64,000 nt of DNA, taken from NCBI GenBank assembly GCA_030831945.1, contig JAURKC010000030.1:110767-174766 (forward strand), in the 5' to 3' direction. The notes beneath the pieces are model-generated. The model was given only the letters and a program-made list of their open reading frames with translations, was not told the DNA's origin and made no database searches. Position 1 is the stretch's first letter. Every line of letters begins with the position of its first letter. Shown piece by piece: positions 35,964-44,348 of the stretch. The translations under genes were made by a program, and so were the position numbers. The stretch is from Ferruginibacter sp. (GTDB lineage: Bacteria; Bacteroidota; Bacteroidia; Chitinophagales; Chitinophagaceae).

Positions 35964-38744
35964 TTATTTTGCTGCTGTATTTTTATTTTTAAAATCCCAC
36001 CTAAATCCAATCATCCAATAACGTTTTAACCGATCGTTTCGGATCTCAGTAAATGTATTTCCAGATAGATTTCGGTCGATACCAATGTTTTGATTGAGAA
36101 TATCTTTGATACTAAAGAAAAGGGTAAATTCATCTTGGTGAAATGATTTTTCCAATTGCGCATTCCATATTTGGTTGTTTAAATTGTTGGAAAAATCATT
36201 GGTTTTTTGCCTATTGATGAAGTCTACGTCGGAACTGATTTTCCAAGTTTTTTTAATATAGTATGCACCACTCAAACCGGTCGTATTGCTATTGAATCGG
36301 ATTGTTTTGTTGTAGGCGGTAGATTGATTAACATTGTAACCAAAATTATTTGCTAAATTAATTTCATATACTTTAGTCTTATACTTTGAAAATACTACAG
36401 AGAAACTAACATTTGAATTTTGATTACCATTTGTTTTGTAATTGATAATTTCATTAAACTTGGCATAATTAAATTGTAATTCTAATTGAAAATAAAAGTC
36501 AAATTTCTTGATTTTTTTCCCCATCCCCATATAGCCATTGGCAGATATATTTCCATTGGTATTAACTGGTTGAGTAATTCTTTTCCCATTGTCTGCAATC
36601 AATATACTGTTGGTAATAGCGTTTTCAGTTAGGTTTATGTTGATTGACTGGTAGCTCCAAAGATCATTTATAAAGTTGTATGAATTGTGATTGATGGAGG
36701 TATTGTGCCTAAAAGATTGTTTTAAAAATGGGTTGCCTATATATTCGTTTAGCGGATTGTTATTGTTACGAAGTTGCTGTAATTGACCAATGGTTGGCTG
36801 AATGGTTTTTCCATCGTATCTAACGCTAAGGCTGTGATTAGCCTTGTAAGTATATTGGAAATTTCCTGTGGGAAATAAGTTGGTGAAATTGCGGGTATAG
36901 GTTTTATTAAGCGTGATGTCTTTCAAGTCAAAATTGGCAAAGCCCGCAGCAGTTCCGAAGCTGTATTTTATTTTTTTATTTTTAAAACTCACTTTGATAC
37001 CTGCTTTGTTGCTAAGGATATTTTGATCAAAATGATTGCTAAGAGAATCGACTAATTGATTGTAGTTTTTTTCATAGGCGTTGGATTTGCTGCGCGTTAA
37101 TAATTCATTCTCGGCCTTCGCATTTGAAAATTCGTAATTCAGCTCCATCGAATATTTAGCTGACAGTGGTTCAGTATAAACAGCCATTGTCGAAAATTTA
37201 GAATTCAAATTGTCATTATTTTTTTTCTGATCGATTGAATCTATTCGGTTGAGTAATCCTTTGGTGTAATAATTATTAATCGCTTGTAAGTATCCAGTAT
37301 TGGTTGAACTTATCGAATTGAAGTCGGTATTGATAGATAGGGTTCTACGGTCTTTCTTAAATTTGTGTTTAAATAAAATTGTATTGTCGAAAGAGTTTTT
37401 GTCGGAAGTATTGTCACTAAGATTGACACTGTTGTTATTGACTATTCCATCGATATCGGTGTTTTCTGATTGCCGATAAACTTTAGAATTGGTGTTATAA
37501 ATATTAAATTTGGAAGTTATTTTAATTGTATTTGCTGAGTCAATTTTTAGATCATAGGTTAGGCTGTTTTTCACATTTGTTTTTTTTGCAAAGGTGTTTT
37601 CAGTGCTGTTGTCATTAAAAACTGTATTGTCATTGAGTTGAAATTTCGAAAAAGTGGACCGTAGGTTATTGTATTGTTGGCGATTAAATTTGGGCGAAAA
37701 ATTGAGACTGTGTTTATCATTCCATTTATTGTTGTACTGTAATCCGCTATTTAGGTTTTCAAAAAATCCATTCCTTGTGTCGATATAAGGGTCTTCATCA
37801 TTACCTCTGGAAATCACAGAGACTCCACCATCATCATCCATACTCATCGTTACATCATCATTGCTTCCAAATTTTTGCTCATCCTGCCAGTTTAAACCAT
37901 TTTGTCCAGTATTGCCTTGCAGTATAAAACCTGCTATTTTTCTTTTTCCTTTAAAGGCATTGAATAATAAATTATTGTTGTATCGATTGTTGATGGAAGA
38001 TTGTAAACCACCAGCTGTTTCTACTTTTCCAAAATAGCCTTTCTTTTTATCTTCTTTAAGTTTTAGGTTAATTGTTTTTTTTGTTTTTCCATCATCGATG
38101 CCAGTAAATTCAGCTTGATCACTTTTTTTATCAAATACCTGCACTTCTTTAACAGCATCTGCCCGTAAATTTTTTACGGCCATTCCGGGGTCATCTCCAA
38201 AAAACTCTTCTCCATCTACCAATACTTTTTCTACTTTTTCACCCATCGCTTTTATCTGTCCATTCTTATCCACTTGTATGCCTGGAAGTTTTTTCAAAAG
38301 TTCTTCCACATTGGCATTGGCGCTAACCTTAAAACTATCTGCTGTATAGGATACCGTATCTCCTTTAATTTTCATAGGAGAACCACTTTTAATGATTATT
38401 TCCTGCAGCAATTGACTTTTTGAAATCAACGGAATTTGAGCAAGAGAAAGATTATTTTCTGTAGTGATGATTTCATCTACATAGTCTGCATAATAGGGAT
38501 GAGAAACTAGGACGATATATTTGCCCGGCTTCACGTTTTTTATATCAAAATTCCCACTGGTATTGCTTCGTGTAAATTTATACAATCCCGAATCTTTTGG
38601 ATTCAGTAATATAATCACTGCATTGAGGATCTCTTTTTTTGCAGCTGTATCGGCTATTTTTCCAGTGATGGTTTGTGCGGAAGAAGTTAGAAATCCAAAA
38701 AATAGCAGGCAAATAAGAAAATAAAAACTTTTTGTATGAGTCAT
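35964..38744 (-). CDS. Outer-membrane beta-barrel receptor-like protein with carboxypeptidase-D regulatory domain
   Basis: A 926-residue exported protein. The ATG at 38744 begins the signal peptide (MTHTKSFYFLICLLFF, cleaved near SSAQ); a TTG nine codons earlier is less likely. A carboxypeptidase regulatory-like domain (about 24-105) precedes a plug-like region with the KMRIKGDTVSY-type stretch and the block NVEELLKKLPGIQVDKNGQI, then a large asparagine-rich outer-membrane barrel ending in a basic tail. It resembles TonB-dependent receptors and PF14905-type barrels, but the TonB box is not obvious. It is co-transcribed with the GLPGLI gene, and an 11-base inverted repeat lies 17 bases before its start. 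Confidence 0.82.
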   Translation of the reverse strand: MTHTKSFYFLICLLFFGFLTSSAQTITGKIADTAAKKEILNAVIILLNPKDSGLYKFTRSNTSGNFDIKNVKPGKYIVLVSHPYYADYVDEIITTENNLSLAQIPLISKSQLLQEIIIKSGSPMKIKGDTVSYTADSFKVSANANVEELLKKLPGIQVDKNGQIKAMGEKVEKVLVDGEEFFGDDPGMAVKNLRADAVKEVQVFDKKSDQAEFTGIDDGKTKKTINLKLKEDKKKGYFGKVETAGGLQSSINNRYNNNLLFNAFKGKRKIAGFILQGNTGQNGLNWQDEQKFGSNDDVTMSMDDDGGVSVISRGNDEDPYIDTRNGFFENLNSGLQYNNKWNDKHSLNFSPKFNRQQYNNLRSTFSKFQLNDNTVFNDNSTENTFAKKTNVKNSLTYDLKIDSANTIKITSKFNIYNTNSKVYRQSENTDIDGIVNNNSVNLSDNTSDKNSFDNTILFKHKFKKDRRTLSINTDFNSISSTNTGYLQAINNYYTKGLLNRIDSIDQKKNNDNLNSKFSTMAVYTEPLSAKYSMELNYEFSNAKAENELLTRSKSNAYEKNYNQLVDSLSNHFDQNILSNKAGIKVSFKNKKIKYSFGTAAGFANFDLKDITLNKTYTRNFTNLFPTGNFQYTYKANHSLSVRYDGKTIQPTIGQLQQLRNNNNPLNEYIGNPFLKQSFRHNTSINHNSYNFINDLWSYQSININLTENAITNSILIADNGKRITQPVNTNGNISANGYMGMGKKIKKFDFYFQLELQFNYAKFNEIINYKTNGNQNSNVSFSVVFSKYKTKVYEINLANNFGYNVNQSTAYNKTIRFNSNTTGLSGAYYIKKTWKISSDVDFINRQKTNDFSNNLNNQIWNAQLEKSFHQDEFTLFFSIKDILNQNIGIDRNLSGNTFTEIRNDRLKRYWMIGFRWDFKNKNTAAK

Positions 38745-39126
38745 ACGATGTTTATAATTCTTCCTGCTCAATCCTGTGAATGGCTTTGAGCAGGAATCAA
38801 TCTTTCAAGTAAATGTTAAATTGTAAATATATTTAATAATACCCATTTGAATTGTTAAACTATATCAACGGTATTTTTATAAATAGTTTAGGTAATATAT
38901 AAAAAGGAATAGCTTGCAACTTCATTTACCAATTTTATCATCCAACAGTATTCTTTTGTGGTAGATGTATAATTGTTTTTACTTGACTACTAAATTGACT
39001 TGAAACTTTATTAGTAATGGTAAAGTACTTAATTTTATACCAATCAAATTGGTTTACAATCAATAGGAGAGTAACCTTATTGAAAATCATTAATAAAAAA
39101 GGGGAGTAGAAGTATACAGTAAATAA
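38745..39126. other. Intergenic region with an inverted repeat before the barrel gene
   Basis: This 382-base AT-rich gap lies between the barrel gene start and the CrtA-like gene end, both minus strand. Its only clear structure is an 11-base perfect inverted repeat, TTCCTGCTCAA at 38761-38771 with its complement at 38786-38796, separated by 14 bases. No open frame, tRNA or strong promoter box is seen elsewhere in it. Confidence 0.6.
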
Positions 39127-39846
39127 TTAGCTGCTTCTAAAAGGGTTAGCTCCATTAATGGTTCCACTAGTGTGGAGCGGTATAAAGCGGACAAACATAT
39201 CTTCGCTGTACCAGTTTTCTTTTCTTGTTTTTTTAATAACCTCTTGGTGCTGATGCATTTGGTAGGCAAATTTTTTCATCGATTCTTTACTTTCCCAAAT
39301 GCTAAATGTTGCCTGCTTGATAAAGGGAACTTCGCCAATTCCAATTGAAGTGATTAAACCTTCAGCACCAGCCATTTGCTGTGCTACACCATTTACGTTT
39401 TTCCAAAAAGCATTTAATTTGGTTAATCTAATGGTTGCTCTGGTTAAAATAGCAATAGGACCATCATAGTCGGTAGCTTTTTCAATTTTCCCAAAAGGAT
39501 TAGTTCCGTCCCAGCTTCCATGTCCTTCAATAGGCATTAAATAAATTGTCCAGGTTTCGCAGTTAAAAAAATTAAACCAGCGGCTAATAAAACTGCCATA
39601 CAATTCAGCAATCATTTTTTCTTGATTACTATTGATTGTTACTTCAGGTAATTGATTGACGCTAAGAATGCCCCATTGTTGCCAGTCTGGATTTTTGTCA
39701 AAGGTTCCGTTTTTACCACATCCCATTAATTTGAAAAATGAAATTTTTTTATTGAACCACAATGGGAAACGGTGAATTGCCATTGCTAATAGAGCGAAAT
39801 AAACATATTTTTTGGGGTATCGTATAATGGTAATAGTAACCTGCAT
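39127..39846 (-). CDS. CrtA-like (spheroidene monooxygenase family) protein
   Basis: A 239-residue soluble protein whose block order matches the CrtA/spheroidene monooxygenase family: the N-terminal hydrophobic stretch, WQQWGILSV, then GPIAILTRATIRLTKL near 130-145, GIGEVPFIKQATFSIWES near 178-195, and the ending WYSEDMFVRFIPL. CrtA proteins oxidise carotenoids and are thought to bind haem. No other carotenoid gene is in the window, so the substrate is open. A -7-like TATTGTTG lies five bases before the ATG. Confidence 0.7.
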   Translation of the reverse strand: MQVTITIIRYPKKYVYFALLAMAIHRFPLWFNKKISFFKLMGCGKNGTFDKNPDWQQWGILSVNQLPEVTINSNQEKMIAELYGSFISRWFNFFNCETWTIYLMPIEGHGSWDGTNPFGKIEKATDYDGPIAILTRATIRLTKLNAFWKNVNGVAQQMAGAEGLITSIGIGEVPFIKQATFSIWESKESMKKFAYQMHQHQEVIKKTRKENWYSEDMFVRFIPLHTSGTINGANPFRSS

Positions 39847-40093
39847 CTTGCAACAATAACAAGAATTTGTCTAATTATGTTGAGTTTTTTAAAATCATTT
39901 TATGATGTTTGATTCATCCTGCTCTTTAAAACGATTTCTTTTGCCCCAACAAGTTCATAGTAAGCCCATTGGTTTCCTTATTTTATTGATTTGCATCTAC
40001 AGAATCTTTTTATTATATTACAATAGATCGTTATATTAAAAGGACTTTTAGTAGCTATTCAATCAATTATTTTTTAAAAATAAATTATTCATT

Positions 40094-40369
40094 ATGCAAA
40101 AATTACTCACTGTTGCCATTGATGCCAAGCTGTTGATTAATGGTTTACATTCTCCTTTCAACATTACAGAAGTGGAAGCCATCAATGAACTGCTAGTACA
40201 AGGTTGGGAAATTGAAGAATGGAATTTTCTTAAAGAAGAAGCTGGTACAGGAGTGATCTTACTGATAGTTATATTAAATGACTCATCGATGTACGTAGAG
40301 GCGGATGAATTATCGGAAGACTTTTATAGTGATGGAGAATTAGATGAATTAGAAATGGAACTGATGTAA
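40094..40369 (+). CDS. Small acidic hypothetical protein
   Basis: A 91-residue, strongly acidic protein (Asp/Glu-rich C terminus from about residue 68) without signal or membrane segment. I do not recognise a family. It starts 247 bases after the divergent CrtA-like gene and ends 29 bases before a convergent NAD(P)-binding gene. Codon composition resembles its neighbours and it stands in otherwise open sequence, so it is probably real. Confidence 0.6.
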   Translation: MQKLLTVAIDAKLLINGLHSPFNITEVEAINELLVQGWEIEEWNFLKEEAGTGVILLIVILNDSSMYVEADELSEDFYSDGELDELEMELM

Positions 40370-40398
40370 TAATTGATTTCTAGATAAATAGTATGGTT

Positions 40399-41031
40399 TT
40401 ATATTGCTGCAATTTTATCAGATTCTAAAATATGAATGCCTCTTTCTTTCAAATTCATTGAAGTAATCATTGCCTTTGCGACTTGCTTAGCTTGTATTGC
40501 TTGATATTTTTTGGGAATTAAAAAAGAAAGGTTGGTAAAAATTGATTGAGCAATTTTTTCACCCGCTCTATGGCTTGATCGATTTCCTAAAAGTAAGGAA
40601 GGTCTAAAAATTAATAGAGTTTCATAACCAATATTGGTAATCGCCTCTTCAATTTTACCCTTCGTTTTATTGTAAAATAGGGAGGATTGTTTGTTAGCTC
40701 CAAGCGAGGATACTAATGCGAATTTTTTAGCGCCATTTGAGTAAGCTCTTTTTGCAATATCATATGCATATTCAAAATCTACTTTATAAAATGCTTTTTG
40801 AGAACCTGCAACTTTGATGGTTGTGCCGAGACAACAAAAAACTTCATCAGCAATGATTACTTCGTTGTTAGGATTTTCATAATCGAATATTACTTGCGTT
40901 AGTCTTTCATTTTCAATAGGTAAAGTTTTTCTGACTAATGCAATTACTAAGTAATTATTATCCTGAAGTAATAAATCAATTAGTTGTTGTCCAATAAGTC
41001 CTGTTCCCCCTAATATCAATGCGTTTTTCAT
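40399..41031 (-). CDS. NAD(P)-binding oxidoreductase, atypical SDR
   Basis: A 210-residue Rossmann protein with GGTGLIGQQL at 8-17 and a second half like NAD(P)H-binding nucleoside-diphosphate-sugar epimerase relatives (Oxr1/HTATIP2-like): FCCLGTTIKVAGSQKAFYKVD, ALVSSLGA, then YNKTKGKIEEAI. The open frame could extend 50 codons upstream into the pseudouridine synthase gene, but the ATG at 41031 matches the start of the fold. Substrate unknown. Confidence 0.78.
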   Translation of the reverse strand: MKNALILGGTGLIGQQLIDLLLQDNNYLVIALVRKTLPIENERLTQVIFDYENPNNEVIIADEVFCCLGTTIKVAGSQKAFYKVDFEYAYDIAKRAYSNGAKKFALVSSLGANKQSSLFYNKTKGKIEEAITNIGYETLLIFRPSLLLGNRSSHRAGEKIAQSIFTNLSFLIPKKYQAIQAKQVAKAMITSMNLKERGIHILESDKIAAI

Positions 41032-41060
41032 TATAAATGGTTTGATTTTTAAATTACTTT

Positions 41061-41666
41061 TTATTTGACATTGATATTTAAAAGTGTAAAGATTTTTTTT
41101 TCTTCTATTTCCTGAACTCCTCCAGGGGGTAGCGTTCCTAAAGAAAGATCTTCTATAGAAATTCGTATCAATCTTTTGCACCGATGGTGAATAGCTCCCA
41201 TCATTTTTCTTACTTTGTGAAATTTACCTTCTGTTAAGGTAATGATTAGCCAAGTGTGTGGACCATAAGTCGAAGAATGAATAGCAAAGGGGTATATCTT
41301 TTCTGGATTATCTACAATACTTACTTCGCAAGGTGGGGTGGTATAATTTTTTCCTTCTTTAATTCGGATTGTAACTCCTGTTTGAAGTAAGTGAACTGAT
41401 TCAGCACTCACTATATTATTCACTTGCACTAAATACGTTCTTTTATGCGGCGAGTCGCCCAGAAATAATAATCTAGTAATTTTTTTATTGGTAGTTAAAA
41501 TAAGTAAACCTTCTGAATGATTATCTAATCTACCCACTGCGTGAATTCCTTCAGGAAATTTAAAATCTAAATCGCCCAGTAAGCCAACTGAATGTGAGCT
41601 GATGAACTGTGAAACCATATTGTATGGCTTATTGATAATATAGTATCGGAACTTAGATTCGTTCAT
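41061..41666 (-). CDS. RluE-type ribosomal RNA pseudouridine synthase
   Basis: A 201-residue single-domain member of the RsuA/RluB/RluE group. The catalytic Asp is in VGRLDNHSEGLLILTT near 44-59. It lacks the N-terminal S4 domain, as RluE does, and ends in KFHKVRKMMGAIHHRCKRLIR. RluE modifies 23S rRNA position 2457 in E. coli; equivalence here is by family. It is followed 30 bases later by the Rossmann gene in the same direction. Confidence 0.88.
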   Translation of the reverse strand: MNESKFRYYIINKPYNMVSQFISSHSVGLLGDLDFKFPEGIHAVGRLDNHSEGLLILTTNKKITRLLFLGDSPHKRTYLVQVNNIVSAESVHLLQTGVTIRIKEGKNYTTPPCEVSIVDNPEKIYPFAIHSSTYGPHTWLIITLTEGKFHKVRKMMGAIHHRCKRLIRISIEDLSLGTLPPGGVQEIEEKKIFTLLNINVK

Positions 41667-41735
41667 TGCGTCAACTAATTGTTGTAGTAAGATCCCTTTT
41701 TAATTCTAAAGTATTGCAGGAATTGTATCAATAAA

Positions 41736-43082
41736 TTATGCTGATAAACTTTCATTTTTGCTTTTCAATAATTTAAAGAATCGATAATTTAAAAAAACAG
41801 CACTAAAAGTGAGTCCGCTTACAAATCCTATCCACATGCCAGCTGCACCCATTTTAAAGGTGAATGCCATAAGGCAGCCTATTGGAATTCCTACCACCCA
41901 GTAAGCAATCAAAATATATAGCGTCGGTATTTTTACATCTTTTATACCTCTTAATAAACCCACTGCAGTTACTTGTGAAGCATCTGAAATTTGGAATACA
42001 GCTGCGAATAACATTAAAACAGAAGCTAGCGCCATAACAGTAGGTTCATTATTAAAAGCTAGCGGCAAATAATTTCTAAAGGAAATAAAAAATGCAACAC
42101 CTAGTATACCGTATACTAAATTGCTTGCAAGTGTACTTTTTCCTATCAGATGGATGTCTCTCCAATTATTTCTACCTAATGCATTACTCACTCTAATTGA
42201 GCCTCCTTGCGCTAATCCCCAAGAAACCATAAAGGCAAGGGAAGCGCAACTAAGTGCTATTTGATGTGCGGCTAGTTGAATAGCTCCTAAGGTACCAATG
42301 ATGATGCTTGAAACAGCAAATGCACCTGATTCCATGGTAGCCTGCAGGCTGCTAGGAATTCCGATGTGCAATAATTCTTTGATAGTTTGTAAGGTAATAA
42401 TCCATTGTTTTTTTCTAACGGCCATGTACCGGCTAAAAAAAGGATTGACAAATAAAACAACTATAAATATTAATAAGATTAAAATTCTAGTGATTAATGT
42501 TCCATAACCTGCACCAGTTAATTCAAGTCTTGGAAATCCTAGATTTCCATATACTAAAAACCAGTTGATTAAAATATTTATCGGTAATGCTGCTATCGAA
42601 AGGAGCATCGCTGTTTTAGTCCTTTCCAATCCGTCTGCGAATTGTTTTAAACTAATAAACATCATCATCGGAATGATAGACCAGCCCATAATTTGAAGGT
42701 AAGGAGCACCTAAAATACTTACTTCAACATCTTGACCGAGATGAAACAAAATATTTTTGCTGAAGTGTAAGGTGACAGCAATAATTACCGCCGCAATGGT
42801 ACATAACCAAAATCCATTAAATAAATAATGGGATACTTTTGAATCGTCTTTTTGCCCATTGGCCATAGAAACAGTTTGTGAAATTGACATAGTCATTCCA
42901 AACCCAAGCACAAAGGGGATATTGAGTACACTGTTTACCAGGGCTGCTGCAGCTAAATGTTGGTAGCTTATTTTACCTACCATAATACTGTCGATAATAC
43001 CGAGTGCCATTTGAGTAAGCTCTCCTAAAATGATGGGGGCAGATAATTTCCAAGTTATAAAAGCGTCCTTCTTAAAGTTCAT
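41736..43082 (-). CDS. MATE family multidrug exporter
   Basis: A 448-residue inner-membrane transporter with about 12 membrane segments in two homologous halves. The start matches the family (EIIxLALPxI-type stretch WKLSAPIILGELTQMALGIIDSIMVGKI), and QTVSMANGQ and the second-half QATMESGAFAVSSIIIG also fit. MATE proteins expel cationic compounds with Na+ or H+. A perfect -7 box lies eight bases upstream of the ATG. Confidence 0.9.
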   Translation of the reverse strand: MNFKKDAFITWKLSAPIILGELTQMALGIIDSIMVGKISYQHLAAAALVNSVLNIPFVLGFGMTMSISQTVSMANGQKDDSKVSHYLFNGFWLCTIAAVIIAVTLHFSKNILFHLGQDVEVSILGAPYLQIMGWSIIPMMMFISLKQFADGLERTKTAMLLSIAALPINILINWFLVYGNLGFPRLELTGAGYGTLITRILILLIFIVVLFVNPFFSRYMAVRKKQWIITLQTIKELLHIGIPSSLQATMESGAFAVSSIIIGTLGAIQLAAHQIALSCASLAFMVSWGLAQGGSIRVSNALGRNNWRDIHLIGKSTLASNLVYGILGVAFFISFRNYLPLAFNNEPTVMALASVLMLFAAVFQISDASQVTAVGLLRGIKDVKIPTLYILIAYWVVGIPIGCLMAFTFKMGAAGMWIGFVSGLTFSAVFLNYRFFKLLKSKNESLSA

Positions 43083-43089
43083 AAGGGTG

Positions 43090-43097
43090 CAAAGCTA
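43090..43097 (-). promoter_or_regulatory. -7 box of the MATE gene (TAGCTTTG)
   Basis: Perfect TAnnTTTG match on the minus strand, ending eight bases before the ATG at 43082; predicted near-leaderless transcript. Confidence 0.6.
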
Positions 43098-43171
43098 ATA
43101 AATTGTGGGTAGGGCTTGCCCTATTTTCTAAACTGATCTGATTATAAATCTAGATCAAGTAATTTTACTAA

Positions 43172-43627
43172 ATGTATTCTAAGCAGGAAGCGTCATTTTT
43201 AAATCAGAAATTTTGGACTTCTCTAGGCCAATATTTAGCACCTATTCCATCAGCAGAGGGAGAAAAAATAAACTGGATAAATTACAAAACAGGGGAGAAG
43301 GATATTCGATTTTTGATGGTTGCTGAAAATGATCAAGCTAAAATATCTATTACTTTTTCTCAAAAGGATACTGATTTACAAAAAATTTATGTTGAGAAAA
43401 TGTTACAGCTTAAAAATACGCTGCATCAATTTTTAGCAGAGCAATGGGAATGGAATCTGCTTTGTTCGGATTCGAATGGAAGGGTGGTAAGTGAAATATA
43501 TACCTCCATTCAAAATGTGAAGGTTCTTGATTCAGCTGATTGGCCATTAATGATTTCGTTTTTTAAAGAGCGAATAATAGCATTGGATAAGTTTTGGTGT
43601 GAAAATAAATACGCATTTGAACGTTAA
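43172..43627 (+). CDS. DUF4268 domain protein
   Basis: A 151-residue soluble protein that fits the DUF4268 family from end to end (pattern NQKFWTSLGQYLAP near 11-24, ISITFSQKD, and FFKERIIALDKFW at the end). Members elsewhere occur as C-terminal parts of nuclease-related proteins, but this free-standing form has no catalytic motif that I can identify. It is divergent from the MATE gene and 51 bases upstream of the cupin gene. Confidence 0.72.
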   Translation: MYSKQEASFLNQKFWTSLGQYLAPIPSAEGEKINWINYKTGEKDIRFLMVAENDQAKISITFSQKDTDLQKIYVEKMLQLKNTLHQFLAEQWEWNLLCSDSNGRVVSEIYTSIQNVKVLDSADWPLMISFFKERIIALDKFWCENKYAFER

Positions 43628-43678
43628 TTTTTTTATTAATAGATTCTAATTTTTAATCAAAAAAATCTTTTCAATTAT

Positions 43679-44188
43679 ATGAATACATTGATTACTGCCA
43701 ATAAACTTGTAGCGCAATATGGTCTTTTGCCTCATCCAGAAGGTGGATATTATAAAGAAAATTACCGTTCCTCAGAAAGGATTTCAGTTACTGCACTTCC
43801 TGGCCGCTTTAAAGAAGATAAATGTTTAAGTACAGCCATTTATTTTTTGTTGGAAAAGGGAAATTTTTCAGCATTTCACAGAATTAAAAGCGATGAATGT
43901 TGGCATTTTTATGCTGGCGCTGGCCTATTGATTTATATTTTATTTCCCGATGGTCGTTTAGAGATTATTCGGCTTGGAAATAATAGCTTAAATGGAGAGC
44001 AGTTTCAAGCTGTCGTGCCTGCCTCTTGCTGGTTTGCCTCAGAACCTGCTGAAGGATCCGACTTTTCATTAGTAGGTTGTACAGTAGCTCCTGGATTTGA
44101 CTTTACCGATTTTGAGTTAGCCCAAAAGGATTTATTATCAGAACAATTCCCTCAGCATAGGACTTTGATCAACCGACTCATTAGATGA
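43679..44188 (+). CDS. Cupin-5 (DUF985) protein
   Basis: A 169-residue single-domain cupin. The N-terminal LPHPEGGYYKENYRS is the hallmark of the DUF985 group, and STAIYFLLEKGNFSAFHRIKSDECWHFYAG holds the likely metal-site histidines. Family members bind a sugar-nucleotide or other small ligand in some cases; the function here is unknown. It follows the DUF4268 gene on the same strand. Confidence 0.82.
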   Translation: MNTLITANKLVAQYGLLPHPEGGYYKENYRSSERISVTALPGRFKEDKCLSTAIYFLLEKGNFSAFHRIKSDECWHFYAGAGLLIYILFPDGRLEIIRLGNNSLNGEQFQAVVPASCWFASEPAEGSDFSLVGCTVAPGFDFTDFELAQKDLLSEQFPQHRTLINRLIR

Positions 44189-44348
44189 TATTAATTACAT
44201 ATATATCATACTAAATTTTCTAGTTACTTTAAACTTTTGTAAGTTTAATCTGTCCAACGCGAAGTTTAATTTAGATCCTAATTAAAAGTTATGTATCTGA
44301 ATTTTCTTCGATTGGGGAATACTTGTATTTAAAATTGTATGAATTCTT

